Positions 9,098 through 17,697 of a DNA stretch of 54,526 bases are shown here, piece by piece. Origin of the DNA: Lachnospiraceae bacterium (GTDB lineage: Bacteria; Bacillota; Clostridia; Lachnospirales; Lachnospiraceae); assembly GCA_014804695.1 (NCBI GenBank), contig JAAUZJ010000018.1, positions 64,632 through 119,157 on the forward strand. The letters are read 5' to 3'. Position 1 is the stretch's first letter. Each line of letters starts with the position of its first letter. The notes beneath the pieces were generated by a model. The model searched no databases. It was given only the letters and a program-made list of their open reading frames with translations, and was not told the origin of the DNA. A program made the position numbers and the translations under genes.

Positions 9098-10074
9098 GAT
9101 ATCATATATTTGCCTTTTTTATCGGATTTCTGTTAGATCTGGTTTTAGGGGATCCGTATTGTTTCCCACATCCAATCAGACTGATCGGAAGGTTGATAAC
9201 AGGGATAGAGAAGAATTTACATAAAGAAAAAAAGTATGAAAAATCAAATAAAGACACTTCTGAGTTCTGGTGTGGAATAGTATTGGTAATTATGGTACTT
9301 GTCAGTGTAGTGATAGTTGTACTGATTATTTTATGTTTAGCATATCGTTTTCACCCATATATTGGAATGGCGGTAGAATGTATTATGACTTATCAGATTC
9401 TTGCAGTAAAGTGTCTGAAAGTCGAAAGTATGAAAGTCTATAAGTGCCTGCAAAATGGAGAGCTTAAACAGGCAAGAACTGCAGTTTCAATGATCGTAGG
9501 CAGGGATACGGAGCATCTGGATGCGGAAGCTATTACAAAGGCAGCGATAGAAACAATAGCAGAGAATACTTCAGATGGTGTGGTTGCGCCAATGCTGTAT
9601 CTGGCGATTGGCGGCCCGGTGCTTGGATTTTTATATAAAGCAATAAATACAATGGATTCCATGATTGGATATAAAAATGATAAATATCTGTATTTTGGCA
9701 GAGCAGCAGCAAAGCTGGATGACTTTGTAAATTTTCTTCCTTCAAGAATCAGTGCGGGTTTGATGATTGCTGCTTCGTTCTTTGCAGGCAGTGAGTTTTC
9801 GGTTAGAGGTGCGTGGAAAATATATAAAAGGGACTGCAATAAACATGCAAGTCCTAATTCCGGACAGACAGAGGCGGTTTGTGCAGGCGCGCTTAGGATA
9901 AAGCTTGCGGGAGACGCCAGTTATTTTGGTAAGACCGTAAAAAGGCCATATATAGGAGATGAGCTGCGAAATATAGAATATGAGGATATAAGGCGCGCAA
10001 ATCGGTTAATGTATGTAACCGCATGGTTGTGTGAAGGAATATGTCTGTCTGCTATGTGGATTATATCTTGTTGA
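9094..10074 (+). CDS. cbiB: Adenosylcobinamide-phosphate synthase (CbiB)
   Basis: A membrane protein attaching (R)-1-aminopropan-2-ol phosphate to adenosylcobyric acid. At 326 residues it has normal length. Characteristic features are LLDLVLGDPYCFPHPIRLIG at the N-terminus, then ETIAENTSDGVVAPMLYLAIGGPVLGF and YKAINTMDSMIGYKN in the central part. Hydrophobic helices are spread throughout, including one at about residues 62-85. It starts inside the cobC stop (ATGA), and the next gene, cobD, supplies its aminopropanol-phosphate substrate. Confidence 0.93.
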   Translation: MRYHIFAFFIGFLLDLVLGDPYCFPHPIRLIGRLITGIEKNLHKEKKYEKSNKDTSEFWCGIVLVIMVLVSVVIVVLIILCLAYRFHPYIGMAVECIMTYQILAVKCLKVESMKVYKCLQNGELKQARTAVSMIVGRDTEHLDAEAITKAAIETIAENTSDGVVAPMLYLAIGGPVLGFLYKAINTMDSMIGYKNDKYLYFGRAAAKLDDFVNFLPSRISAGLMIAASFFAGSEFSVRGAWKIYKRDCNKHASPNSGQTEAVCAGALRIKLAGDASYFGKTVKRPYIGDELRNIEYEDIRRANRLMYVTAWLCEGICLSAMWIISC

Positions 10075-10145
10075 TCATTTCTGTCTGATGAAATTTGGAA
10101 GCTATGATGACTTTATGAGTAATGTTTTTGCAAAGGGGGATAGGG

Positions 10146-11159
10146 ATGGGCATTCATGGTGGTAATGTTTATAGAAATCATGTAGATATTGATTTTTCAA
10201 TTAATGTGAATCCGCTTGGTATACCAGAGAGTGTGAAGACGGCGCTGCATAGAGCAGTTGAAATGTGTGACAAATATCCTGATATAGAAGCTGAAAAATT
10301 GAAAAAGACAGTCGGTGAGTTTCTGGCAGTACCGGGAGAGTATCTGTTATTTGGAAATGGAGCTTCTGAACTTTTTATGGCAATAGTTCATGGCATAAAG
10401 CCTAAAAAAATCGTTATACCTGTTCCTTCCTTTTATGGATACGAATATGCGGCTAAGACAGTGGATAGCGAAATTATTTATTACGAGATGAAAAAAGAAA
10501 ATAATTTTTGTATGACCGAAGAGATTGATAATATTTTAACAAATAATGTGGACCTTCTTTTTTTTGCCAATCCCAATAATCCTGTTGGAAACCTTTTAAG
10601 TAAAGAAAGATTAAAAGGATTATTACAGCACTGTGAAAATAGAGGAATTTATGTGGTATTGGATGAATGTTTTATTGAATTTTGCGGGGAGCGTTTTTCT
10701 ATGATTTCTGAGATAGAAGAGTTTCCGCATCTGATACTTGTGAGAGCATTTACAAAAATCTTTGCGATTCCCGGAGTACGTTTGGGATATCTGGTATGCA
10801 AAAATAAACCGGTGCTTACAAAAATAGCAGGACAGCTTCCCGAATGGAACCTTTCCTGCTTTGCCCATGAAGCTGGCTGTATCTGTGCAGAACAGTCGGA
10901 ATTTATCATGAAAACGGAAATATTCGTTAAAAAAGAACGAGAGTTTATGGTAGAAGAATTAGGGCGGAAGGGTTTTAGGATATTTCCCTCTATGGCAAAT
11001 TTTATTTTGATACACAGTGAAGAAAATTTATATGAGAGGCTGCTTGAAAAAGGGATATTAATCAGGGATTGCAGAAATTTCAGGGGATTAGGGAAAGGAT
11101 TTTATCGTGTTGCGGTAAAACGCAGGGAAGAGAATGAAATTTTGTTAAAAAATTTATGA
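10146..11159 (+). CDS. cobD: Threonine-phosphate decarboxylase (CobD), class I/II PLP aminotransferase fold
   Basis: Makes (R)-1-aminopropan-2-ol phosphate, the linker used by CbiB, from L-threonine phosphate. The protein opens MGIHGGNVYR and has LLFGNGASELF (PLP phosphate region), LFFANPNNPVGN, and the PLP lysine in RAFTKIFAIPGVRLGY (about residue 210). The fold is shared with histidinol-phosphate aminotransferase, so the assignment rests on the HGGN start and the position beside cbiB. AAGGGGGA stands 5 nt before the ATG at 10146; the in-frame ATG at 10122 lacks a site. Confidence 0.88.
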   Translation: MGIHGGNVYRNHVDIDFSINVNPLGIPESVKTALHRAVEMCDKYPDIEAEKLKKTVGEFLAVPGEYLLFGNGASELFMAIVHGIKPKKIVIPVPSFYGYEYAAKTVDSEIIYYEMKKENNFCMTEEIDNILTNNVDLLFFANPNNPVGNLLSKERLKGLLQHCENRGIYVVLDECFIEFCGERFSMISEIEEFPHLILVRAFTKIFAIPGVRLGYLVCKNKPVLTKIAGQLPEWNLSCFAHEAGCICAEQSEFIMKTEIFVKKEREFMVEELGRKGFRIFPSMANFILIHSEENLYERLLEKGILIRDCRNFRGLGKGFYRVAVKRREENEILLKNL

Positions 11160-11181
11160 TGTTATAAAAGAGGTTATAAAA

Positions 11182-11814
11182 ATGGAACAAAAAATAGAAT
11201 ACTTACTGCCGGAAGAAATTGAAAAACGTAGCTTTGAGATCATTAGCGCAGAACTTTTAGAAAGAGGTATTTGTATCCCAAAAGAGGAAGAAGCCATTAC
11301 AAAACGAGTGATACATACAAGCGCAGATTTCGATTATGCTAAGACACTTTGTTTTTCCAAGGGAGCGGTGAAGAGTTTAATGGAACTTATAAAAACCGGT
11401 GCTGACATTGTAACGGATACCAATATGACGTTTGCCGGAATCAATAAAAAGGTGCTTGCAGGGTTTGGCGGAGCGGCTCACTGTTTTATGGCCGATGAGG
11501 AAGTTGCACTTTTGGCAAAACAAAGAAAAATGACAAGGGCGGCTGTAAGTATGGAAAAGGCAGCAGAGATTGATAAACCGGTTATCTTTGCAATCGGCAA
11601 TGCGCCCACTGCATTGATAAAGCTGTATGAAATGTCAAAAGAAACCGCATGGAAGCCGGCCTTTATTATTGGTGTTCCGGTGGGCTTTGTCAATGTAGAA
11701 GCGGCAAAGGAACTCATATTGCAAATGGACATTCCGTATATCGTTAACATGGGAAGAAAGGGCGGAAGCAATATTGCCGCGGCTATCTGTAATGCGGTGT
11801 TGTATTGTTTATGA
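11182..11814 (+). CDS. cbiC: Cobalt-precorrin-8 methylmutase (CbiC)
   Basis: Moves the C-11 methyl group to C-12, converting cobalt-precorrin-8 to cobyrinic acid. At 210 residues it has normal length. The catalytic His lies in KRVIHTSADFDYAKTL (about residue 48). AIGNAPTALIKLYE and GVPVGFVNVEAAKE are family signatures, and the tail GRKGGSNIAAAICNAVLY is typical. An AGAGG site precedes the ATG. The 21-bp gap to cbiD keeps it in the operon. Confidence 0.95.
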   Translation: MEQKIEYLLPEEIEKRSFEIISAELLERGICIPKEEEAITKRVIHTSADFDYAKTLCFSKGAVKSLMELIKTGADIVTDTNMTFAGINKKVLAGFGGAAHCFMADEEVALLAKQRKMTRAAVSMEKAAEIDKPVIFAIGNAPTALIKLYEMSKETAWKPAFIIGVPVGFVNVEAAKELILQMDIPYIVNMGRKGGSNIAAAICNAVLYCL

Positions 11815-11834
11815 TATGGGAAAGGAAAATTAAG

Positions 11835-12992
11835 ATGCGATACGGTTTTACTACCGGAAGCTGTGCGGCAGCTGCAGCAAAGGCCGCTGCTTATATGCTT
11901 CTGACTGGGCAAAGAAAGACGGAAATTGCCATAGAAACGCCGAAGGGAATTATTTATAATGCAAAGATTCTGGATATTACCTCTGAGGAAAATGAGGTGA
12001 GCTGTGCGGTAGAAAAAGATGGGGGAGATGATCCGGATATTACAACAGGCATATTAGTCTATGCAAAAGTGACTTATGTAGATGTAAAGGATGAATATGT
12101 AGATGTGAAGGTAGAAGGATATGAAATACCTAATGTTCAAAGAATTATCATTGAAGGCGGAAGCGGCGTAGGAAGGGTGACAAGGCCCGGACTTGACCAA
12201 CCCATAGGCAATGCTGCAATCAATCATGTTCCAAGGGAAATGATTAAAAAGGAGGTATTGGAGGTATGCAGAGCTACGGACTACAAGGGTAGTCTGAAGG
12301 TTGAGATTTCAGTGCCGGAGGGTGAAAAGCTGTGCGAACGCACTTTTAACCCCAAACTTGGTATTGTTGGAGGCATTTCAATATTAGGAACAAGTGGTAT
12401 CGTAGAACCTATGAGCAGTCAGGCGCTCTTAGATACCATTCGGCTGCAGCTTCTTCAAAGAAGGGAATTAGGATTTGATTATGTTGCAGTTTCACCGGGA
12501 AATTATGGTTTAGACTTTATGAAAAAAACTTATGGATATGATCTGGAAAAGAGTGTGAAATGCAGTAATTTTATTGGTGCAACGATTGACATGGCAGTAG
12601 AACTTGGTTTTAAGAAAATGCTTATTACCGGACATATAGGAAAAATGATTAAGGTTGCCGGCGGAATTATGAATACTCATTCCAAAGAAGCTGATTGCAG
12701 AATGGAGCTTCTTGCAGCATTTTCCGTAAGAGAGCAGGTTGATCATATGCAGGTTGAAAAAATACTTAAATGTTTAACTACACAGGAAGCAATTCTTATT
12801 TTAAAAGAAAGCGGGAAGCAGCAACGAGTCATGGACAAAGTAGCAGAACGTATCTGCTATTATATGGAAGGACGTGCAGAGGACAGGATGAAGATAGATT
12901 GTATATTATACGCCAATGAGTTTGGGGAATTGGCAAAAAGCAAGGGGGCAGAGGAATGGTTTACTTTGTTGGGGCAGGAACAGGCGCAGTAG
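11835..12992 (+). CDS. cbiD: Cobalt-precorrin-5B C1-methyltransferase (CbiD)
   Basis: Methylates C-1 of the corrin ring in the anaerobic pathway. The start at 11835 gives the classic N-terminus MRYGFTTGSCAAAAAKAA. An in-frame ATG at 11805 lies inside cbiC and is not needed, because AAAGGA stands 8 nt before 11835. Further signatures are EKDGGDDPDITTG, GGSGVGRVTRPGL and GISILGTSGIVEPMS. The 3' end overlaps cbiF by 37 bp. Confidence 0.95.
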   Translation: MRYGFTTGSCAAAAAKAAAYMLLTGQRKTEIAIETPKGIIYNAKILDITSEENEVSCAVEKDGGDDPDITTGILVYAKVTYVDVKDEYVDVKVEGYEIPNVQRIIIEGGSGVGRVTRPGLDQPIGNAAINHVPREMIKKEVLEVCRATDYKGSLKVEISVPEGEKLCERTFNPKLGIVGGISILGTSGIVEPMSSQALLDTIRLQLLQRRELGFDYVAVSPGNYGLDFMKKTYGYDLEKSVKCSNFIGATIDMAVELGFKKMLITGHIGKMIKVAGGIMNTHSKEADCRMELLAAFSVREQVDHMQVEKILKCLTTQEAILILKESGKQQRVMDKVAERICYYMEGRAEDRMKIDCILYANEFGELAKSKGAEEWFTLLGQEQAQ

Positions 12993-13720
12993 ACCTTATA
13001 ACAGTCAGAGGGATGCGGTTGTTAGAACAGGCGGATGTCATTATCTATGCAGGTTCTTTAGTTAATCCTGAGCTGCTTGATTATGCAAAGAAAGATTGTG
13101 AGATGCATAACAGCGCGAAACTGACGCTGGAAGAAGTTATACGGATTATGAGCAACGCACATGAAGGAGGAAAAACAATAGTACGCCTTCATACAGGAGA
13201 ACCAAGCATTTATGGGGCAGTCAGGGAACAGATGGATGAATTGGACAAGCTTGGTATTTCTTACGAGAGCTGTCCGGGGGTAAGCGCCTGCTTTGGGGCC
13301 GCGGCATCTTTAAATTTGGAATATACCCTTCCGGGCATTTCACAGTCCTTAATAATTACAAGGCTGGAAGGCAAAACCAAGGTGCCGGAGAAGGAAAGTA
13401 TTGAGAGCTTTGCAGCGCATCAGGCCTCTATGGCAATTTATTTAAGCGCGGGAATGATTAAAGAACTTAGTGACCGTCTTATTAAGGGAGGATATGACAA
13501 AACTACGCCAGCAGCGCTTGTTTATAAGGCAACATGGGATGATGAGGAAACGTATATTTGTACTATTGAAACCTTATTTGATACAGCAGTGGAACATGCG
13601 ATTACCAAAACCGCATTGATATTGGTTGGAGATGTGATTACTCATAATAATTACGAAAAATCAAGATTGTATGCGCCTGATTTTTCAACTGAATTTAGAA
13701 ATAAAAGTAAAAAAAACTAA
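12956..13720 (+). CDS. cbiF: Cobalt-precorrin-4 C11-methyltransferase (CbiF/CobM)
   Basis: A SAM-dependent tetrapyrrole methylase acting at C-11. The N-terminal motif VYFVGAGTGAVDLITVRG corresponds to the family's GAGPGA loop with Thr in place of Pro. It is followed by ADVIIYAGSLVNPELL, VRLHTGEPSIYGAVREQMD (GDP/E loop) and PGVSACFGAAASLNLEYTLPG, which are diagnostic of the C11 enzyme. The length of 254 residues is standard. The gene begins inside the end of cbiD, in a different frame. Confidence 0.94.
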   Translation: MVYFVGAGTGAVDLITVRGMRLLEQADVIIYAGSLVNPELLDYAKKDCEMHNSAKLTLEEVIRIMSNAHEGGKTIVRLHTGEPSIYGAVREQMDELDKLGISYESCPGVSACFGAAASLNLEYTLPGISQSLIITRLEGKTKVPEKESIESFAAHQASMAIYLSAGMIKELSDRLIKGGYDKTTPAALVYKATWDDEETYICTIETLFDTAVEHAITKTALILVGDVITHNNYEKSRLYAPDFSTEFRNKSKKN

Positions 13721-13729
13721 GGAGAGAAT

Positions 13730-14848
13730 ATGGAATTAAGTATTATCAGCTTTACGAAGAATGGAAAACATCTTTCGGAAAAAATTAAAAATATTCTAAT
13801 GACAGATGTAGAAATGCAGGCTGTAAAAGCAGAAGTCCATTTATATACAAAATGCAAAGCATGTATGAGCGATAATCTTAATTCGTCTATTGTGTTTGTA
13901 AAAACGTCAGTCAGGGAGTGGGCAGGTTTGCAGATGCAGAAACGAAATGTCATGCTGTTTATCGGAGCCTGCGGAATTGCAGTTAGGGCGGTAGCGCCGT
14001 TTATTACAGATAAGCTGCATGACGCTCCGGTGCTTGTAATGGATGAAGCTGGCAAGTATGTAATTCCAATCTTATCAGGGCATATAGGTGGCGCAAACGA
14101 GCTTGCAAATCATATTGCAAAAATAACAGGTGCAGAACCGGTGATTACCACTGCGACGGACATTAACCAAAAATTTGCGGTTGACTTATTTGCCAAAAGA
14201 AACGGTCTGTATATTGTGAATAAAGACGGGATTGTTAAAGTCTCCTCGAAGGTATTAGCAGGAAATGAAATTACGATGTCCATAGAGACGGGACATAATA
14301 AAAATTGTATGCCGCCGGAGGGTGTGGAATCTGCAGCATATCCACCAGAGGGAATAAAGCTTATACCATATTCGCCAACGGAAGCGGTTGACATTGTGGT
14401 TACTTCTGAGTCCGGAATGTTTGATACGGCTATTCTGCTAAAACCAAGAGAGTATGTTATAGGAATCGGATGCAAGAGAGGAAAAAGTGCAGATGAAATT
14501 GATAATTTTTTAACAAAAAAGATAAATGAGCTTGGGATTTCCAGCACACAGATTCTGGCGGTTTCTTCTATTTCACAAAAGCGTGATGAACAGGGAATTA
14601 TTGAATGGTGTCAAAAAGAAGGTATTCCTTTTTTTACCTATACTGCAGAGGAATTGAAGGAAGTAGAGGGGAATTTTACAGAGTCCGCTTTTGTAAAAGA
14701 GCAGGTGGGAGTTGATAATGTTTGTGAAAGGGCGGCATTAAGAGTCTGCGGGGAAGCTGGAAAACTTATTTTGCCAAAGTGTGCCGAAAACGGAATGACG
14801 CTTGCAATTGCAAAAAGGGAATGGAAGGTATGTTTTGATGGAAAGTAG
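13730..14848 (+). CDS. cbiG: Cobalt-precorrin-5A hydrolase (CbiG)
   Basis: Opens the delta-lactone of cobalt-precorrin-5A with release of acetaldehyde. At 372 residues it has the family's three-part layout. The N-terminal domain includes MLFIGACGIAVRAVAPFI. The conserved core LSGHIGGANELANHIA sits at about residues 118-133. The C-terminal domain begins YVIGIGCKRGKSADEI (about residue 242), the CbiG C-terminal signature. AAGGAGAG precedes the ATG. The 3' end overlaps cbiH by 11 bp. Confidence 0.94.
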   Translation: MELSIISFTKNGKHLSEKIKNILMTDVEMQAVKAEVHLYTKCKACMSDNLNSSIVFVKTSVREWAGLQMQKRNVMLFIGACGIAVRAVAPFITDKLHDAPVLVMDEAGKYVIPILSGHIGGANELANHIAKITGAEPVITTATDINQKFAVDLFAKRNGLYIVNKDGIVKVSSKVLAGNEITMSIETGHNKNCMPPEGVESAAYPPEGIKLIPYSPTEAVDIVVTSESGMFDTAILLKPREYVIGIGCKRGKSADEIDNFLTKKINELGISSTQILAVSSISQKRDEQGIIEWCQKEGIPFFTYTAEELKEVEGNFTESAFVKEQVGVDNVCERAALRVCGEAGKLILPKCAENGMTLAIAKREWKVCFDGK

Positions 14849-15578
14849 AATTTATATTGTCGGAATGGGACCCGGCAGGGAAGAAATGATGACAGGAGAA
14901 GCTCTGAATGTGTTGGAGCAGGCAGATGTAATAGTTGGCTATACATTGTACTTGAATCTGCTTAGTAAACGCTTTCAGGAAAAGGAACTGTTATCTACGC
15001 CAATGCGTCAGGAAGAGGAACGGTGCAGGCTGTGTTTCAGGGAAGCTGAAAAAGGGAAAAAAGTAGCGCTTGTATGCAGCGGGGATGCAGGCATTTATGG
15101 CATGGCAGCCTTGATGTACGAGATAGGTAAGGATTATCCGGAAACAGAGCTTGTTGTCATTGCAGGAATTACTGCGGCAAGCAGCGGAGCAGCAGTCCTT
15201 GGAGCGCCAATTAACAATGATTTCTGTGTTATCAGTCTGAGTGATCTACTGACGCCTTGGGAAAAGATTGAAAGGAGATTAAATGCAGCCGCAGAGGGCG
15301 ATTTTGTTATTGTACTCTATAACCCGTCCAGCCATAAAAGAAAAGATTATCTGGGCAGGGCTTGTGATATTTTGCTTCAAAAAATTGAAGAAGAGCGGGT
15401 ATGCGGTTATGTTGAAAATATAGGAAGAGAGGGAACAAAGGCAGAAACCTGCAGCTTAAAGGAGTTAAAGGGTGTGGAGGTAAATATGTTCACTACTGTA
15501 TTTATTGGTAGTTCAGGCTCAGAGATCATAAATGGGAAATTGATTACAAAGAGAGGATATAGTGTTGAGAGGGATTAG
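14838..15578 (+). CDS. cbiH: Cobalt-precorrin-3B C17-methyltransferase (CbiH/CobJ)
   Basis: A SAM-dependent enzyme for C-17 methylation and ring contraction. It opens MESRIYIVGMGPGREEMMTGEA, with the methylase GxGPG loop. Other motifs are VALVCSGDAGIYGMAALMYE, PGITA-type AGITAASSGAAVLGAP, and SLSDLLTPWEKIERRL, which is typical of the C17 enzyme. The start at 14838 is preferred over 14802 because GGAAGG lies upstream and the methylase domain begins at once. The length is 246 residues. Confidence 0.94.
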   Translation: MESRIYIVGMGPGREEMMTGEALNVLEQADVIVGYTLYLNLLSKRFQEKELLSTPMRQEEERCRLCFREAEKGKKVALVCSGDAGIYGMAALMYEIGKDYPETELVVIAGITAASSGAAVLGAPINNDFCVISLSDLLTPWEKIERRLNAAAEGDFVIVLYNPSSHKRKDYLGRACDILLQKIEEERVCGYVENIGREGTKAETCSLKELKGVEVNMFTTVFIGSSGSEIINGKLITKRGYSVERD

Positions 15579-15581
15579 AAA

Positions 15582-17678
15582 TTGAAAGAAATATTACAAA
15601 AAATACTGATATTTGCAGGAACAATTGAAGGAAGAAAATTATCGGAATATCTTGCACAAGAAGATGTTGCCCACACAATCTGCGTTGCAACAGAATATGG
15701 TGAAATTGTGCTAAAACAGAATCCTCTTGTAAAAGTGCATAAGGGAAGGATGAATCAGGAAGAAATAGAGAGGTTTTTGAATGATGGACGATTCAATGTG
15801 GTGGTAGATGCCACGCATCCCTATGCTAAAGATATTACACATAATATACAGTTCGCATTGGAGCAAATAAAAAAGACAGGAACAACCATATCTTATTTGC
15901 GTCTGAAAAGAGACGGTATTATATTAAATATAAACGAAAAAGCGTCAGACATAAACGATATTGCATCAAATAGAGAAAGCGGTATTACCTATTTTGAGAC
16001 AAATGAGGCATGTGCAAAGGCACTTGAAAGTATTGAAGGAAATATACTTTTAACTACCGGCAGTAAAGAATTGTCAAAGTATTGTGTTTCTGAAGGGATA
16101 AAGAATAGATTATATGTAAGAGTTATACCAAGCATAGAAAGTATTTCGCTCTGTATGGAGCAGGGAATTTGTGGAAAACAAATCCTTGCAATGCAAGGAC
16201 CGTTTACTGTAGAAATGAATGAGGCGCTTATCCGCCAATATAGAATTTCCTGCCTGGTAACAAAAGAAAGCGGTGCATCCGGTGGATATCCGGAAAAATT
16301 AGAGGCCGCAAAAAGAAACGGAACTGAGGTTTTTGTAACAGGGCGTCCCGAAGAGGGCGAAGGTTATTCTTTTTCTGAAATATGCGACAGAATAGAGGAA
16401 ATATGCGGGAAAAGGTTTCATAGAGAAAATAAGATGGATATTATTTTAGCAGGCATTGGCATGGGAGCAAAAGACTGTCTGACCAAAGAGGTAGAAAGGG
16501 CAATAAATGAAGCAGATATTCTATTAGGTGCGGAAAGAATGTTAGAGAATTTTTCTCCTAAATTAGAAAAGCAGCCCTTTTATCAGGCAGAACAGATTAT
16601 TCCTTATTTACAGGGAAAAAATCAATTTATGGAGAATAAAAAAGTAGTGATTCTTTTTTCCGGAGACAGCGGTTTTTACAGCGGATGCCGGTCAATATAT
16701 GCGGCATTGGAAAAAGAAATTTGTAAAGGGAACTTAAAGGCATCTTTACGTATCCTGCCGGGTATTTCTTCGGTGGCTTATTTAGCGTCCTGTATTGGAG
16801 AAAGTTATCATGATGCGGCTATATACAGTATACATGGGAAAAGAATGGGCAGTCTTGTACAACGGATTAAAAACAATCACAAAACATTTTTGATCACTTC
16901 AGGCGTTAAAGATATCAACTGGTTGGGAGAGCTGCTAAAGGAGGCTGATATGCCAGAATGTGAGATTATAACAGGATATCAATTATCCTATGATGAACAA
17001 CGGATAGAGAAGCATACGTCCTCAGAATGTTGTGAGTTAGATGAAGAAGGCTTATATACTTGTATGGTTAGAAATCCATATGCCGTAAAAAGAAAGCTGA
17101 CACATGGTATTGCAGACGGGGAGTTTATTAGGGACAGAATTCCTATGACAAAAGAGGAAGTGCGGGAGGTTGGCATTTGTAAGCTTAAACTGCATGAGGG
17201 AGCAATAGTTTATGACATCGGTAGTGGAACAGGCTCTATTGCAGTGGAAATAGCAGGTCTATCCGAGAATATACAGGTGTATGCGATAGAGCAGAAGCAA
17301 GAAACAGTTTCCCTGATTGAAAAAAATAAGAAAAAGTTTGGAGTGGATAATGTAACAGTAATAAAGGCGAAGGCACCTGAAGGCTTATCTGAACTTCCGG
17401 GGGCAACGCACGCATTTATAGGAGGAAGCAGCGGCAGACTAAAAGAAATATTGAATACGCTTAGACATATAAATCCTAATATGCGGATTGTCGTAACCGC
17501 AGTCAGTATGGAGACAATTTGTGAAATGAAAGAAATTTTGTCAATGGATGGTATGATAAAAGATAAAGAAGTAGTACAATTACAGGTAAGCAGGGCAGAG
17601 AAAACAGGAAGTTATCATTTGATGAAGTCTGAGAATCCGGTTTGGATCTTTGCATTTAATCTTGCAGGAGAGGCTTAA
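15582..17678 (+). CDS. cbiJ-cbiE-cbiT: Three-domain fusion: precorrin-6A reductase (CbiJ) + C5 methylase (CbiE) + C15 methylase/decarboxylase (CbiT)
   Basis: A 698-residue fusion covering three consecutive steps of the ring pathway. Residues 1 to about 280 are CbiJ/CobK, with ILIFAGTIEGRKLSEYL, VVDATHPYAKDITHN and LVTKESGASGGYPEKLEAA. Residues about 286-500 are CbiE, with MDIILAGIGMGAKDCLTKEV, FSGDSGFYSGCRSIY and LPGISSVAYLASCIG. Residues about 515-698 are CbiT, with PMTKEEVREV and the SAM motif YDIGSGTGSIAVEIAG. The TTG start has GAGAGGG 8 nt upstream. CbiE-CbiT fusions (CobL) are well known; the added N-terminal reductase is less usual. No internal frameshift is seen. Confidence 0.92.
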   Translation: MKEILQKILIFAGTIEGRKLSEYLAQEDVAHTICVATEYGEIVLKQNPLVKVHKGRMNQEEIERFLNDGRFNVVVDATHPYAKDITHNIQFALEQIKKTGTTISYLRLKRDGIILNINEKASDINDIASNRESGITYFETNEACAKALESIEGNILLTTGSKELSKYCVSEGIKNRLYVRVIPSIESISLCMEQGICGKQILAMQGPFTVEMNEALIRQYRISCLVTKESGASGGYPEKLEAAKRNGTEVFVTGRPEEGEGYSFSEICDRIEEICGKRFHRENKMDIILAGIGMGAKDCLTKEVERAINEADILLGAERMLENFSPKLEKQPFYQAEQIIPYLQGKNQFMENKKVVILFSGDSGFYSGCRSIYAALEKEICKGNLKASLRILPGISSVAYLASCIGESYHDAAIYSIHGKRMGSLVQRIKNNHKTFLITSGVKDINWLGELLKEADMPECEIITGYQLSYDEQRIEKHTSSECCELDEEGLYTCMVRNPYAVKRKLTHGIADGEFIRDRIPMTKEEVREVGICKLKLHEGAIVYDIGSGTGSIAVEIAGLSENIQVYAIEQKQETVSLIEKNKKKFGVDNVTVIKAKAPEGLSELPGATHAFIGGSSGRLKEILNTLRHINPNMRIVVTAVSMETICEMKEILSMDGMIKDKEVVQLQVSRAEKTGSYHLMKSENPVWIFAFNLAGEA

Positions 17679-17697
17679 GGGAAAGACAGGGTATTTT

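Noticed and set aside
10122..10145. Longer CobD N-terminus from the ATG at 10122
   Set aside because: The extension encodes the ribosome-site region AAGGGGGA itself, and the family start MGIHGGN begins at 10146.
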